Shown: one piece after another, positions 6,312-6,649 of the stretch | Layout of the letters: the number at the start of each line of letters is the position of its first letter | Position numbering within the stretch: position 1 is the first letter of the stretch | Origin: an uncultured Rhodospirillaceae bacterium | Lineage (GTDB): Bacteria > Pseudomonadota > Alphaproteobacteria > Rhodospirillales > Casp-alpha2 | Length of the DNA: 6,649 nucleotides | NCBI GenBank assembly: GCA_913048145.1 | Contig: CAJWVP010000169.1 | Coordinates: 1 to 6,649, forward strand | Direction: 5' to 3' | Translations under genes and position numbers: made by a program | Notes under the pieces: generated by a model | Databases searched by the model: none | Told to the model about the DNA's origin: nothing | The model's input: the letters and a program-made list of their open reading frames with translations, nothing else

Positions 6312-6649
6312 ATGAGCCGCGAGATCAAGATCGCGCCGTCCATCCTCTCGGCAGATTTTGCCAAGTTGGGGGCGGAAGTCGAGGCCATCGATGCTGCCGG
6401 ATGCGACTACGTCCATATCGATGTCATGGACGGTCATTTTGTGCCTAACCTGACCTTTGGCCCGCCTATCATCCAATGCATCCGCCCGTGCACCACAAAG
6501 ATATTTGACGTGCACCTGATGATCAATCCTGCGCAGCCCTACCTGAAGGATTACGCCGACGCGGGCGCGGATATCATCACTGTACACGCGGAAGCCGACC
6601 CGCACCTAGACCGGAGCCTGCAATTGATTCAGTCTTTAGGCAAAAAGGC
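6312..6649 (+). CDS. rpe: Ribulose-phosphate 3-epimerase, N-terminal part (cut by window end)
   Basis: The frame opens at ATG 6312 and stays open to the window end, giving 112 complete codons of a protein normally about 220 residues long. The enzyme interconverts D-ribulose-5-phosphate and D-xylulose-5-phosphate on a TIM barrel. The first strand is IAPSILSADF (S10). The metal and catalytic block is VHIDVMDGHFVPNLTFGP with H35 and catalytic D37. The next strand FDVHLMI supplies H68. These match the usual metal-site residues of Rpe; the second catalytic Asp would lie beyond the window. ADAGADIITVHAE follows as expected. GGAGG (6299-6303) sits 8 nt before the ATG, and the gene is 17 bp from the aldolase stop, fitting tight co-transcription. 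Xylulose-5-phosphate made here is a transketolase substrate. Confidence 0.96.
   Translation, partial: MSREIKIAPSILSADFAKLGAEVEAIDAAGCDYVHIDVMDGHFVPNLTFGPPIIQCIRPCTTKIFDVHLMINPAQPYLKDYADAGADIITVHAEADPHLDRSLQLIQSLGKK

Overview
The window is a GC-rich chromosomal segment. It looks alphaproteobacterial, probably Rhodospirillales-like. The reasons are the TerB-like / seven-iron ferredoxin (FdxA) / CarD neighbourhood, a BolA ending in the ESPxCxGGSK tail that I associate with that class, and a Calvin-subtype class II aldolase. This placement is inference from protein character and was not computed. All recognisable genes look intact except the two cut by the window edges, and I see no insertion sequence, tRNA, rRNA, CRISPR or phage signature.

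Layout, left part (1-2336, all plus strand): the C-terminal end of a TerB-like protein; fdxA; a 334-bp gap with a terminator-like segment followed by a strongly structured leader or small-RNA region; carD; and, 19 bp after carD, a phytanoyl-CoA dioxygenase (PhyH) family Fe(II)/2-oxoglutarate oxygenase.

Middle (2333-3192): bolA is on the minus strand. It is followed in its own frame by a 53-codon open stretch with no canonical start, whose stop codon overlaps the oxygenase stop tail to tail. A roughly 375-bp divergent intergenic region separates bolA from the next plus-strand operon. It holds a long-range RNA-type helix, a perfect 14-bp palindrome and a possible 22-codon hydrophobic mini-ORF.

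Right part (3193-6649, plus strand): transketolase, class II fructose-bisphosphate aldolase and ribulose-phosphate 3-epimerase (cut by the window end). Each has a strong Shine-Dalgarno about 8 nt from its ATG. Gaps are 72 and 17 bp, so this reads as one operon. The three enzymes interconvert triose, tetrose, pentose, hexose and heptose phosphates, in the non-oxidative pentose phosphate pathway or the regenerative arm of the Calvin cycle. No RuBisCO or phosphoribulokinase is visible, so autotrophy cannot be claimed.

The genes are conserved housekeeping families. The most interesting unexplained signals are non-coding: the carD leader, which contains mutually exclusive GC-rich helices ending in a terminator-shaped hairpin and may be a riboregulator or an independent RNA such as 6S; the start-less reading frame after bolA; and the bolA/tkt intergenic region. 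I do not see a clear new multi-gene system.
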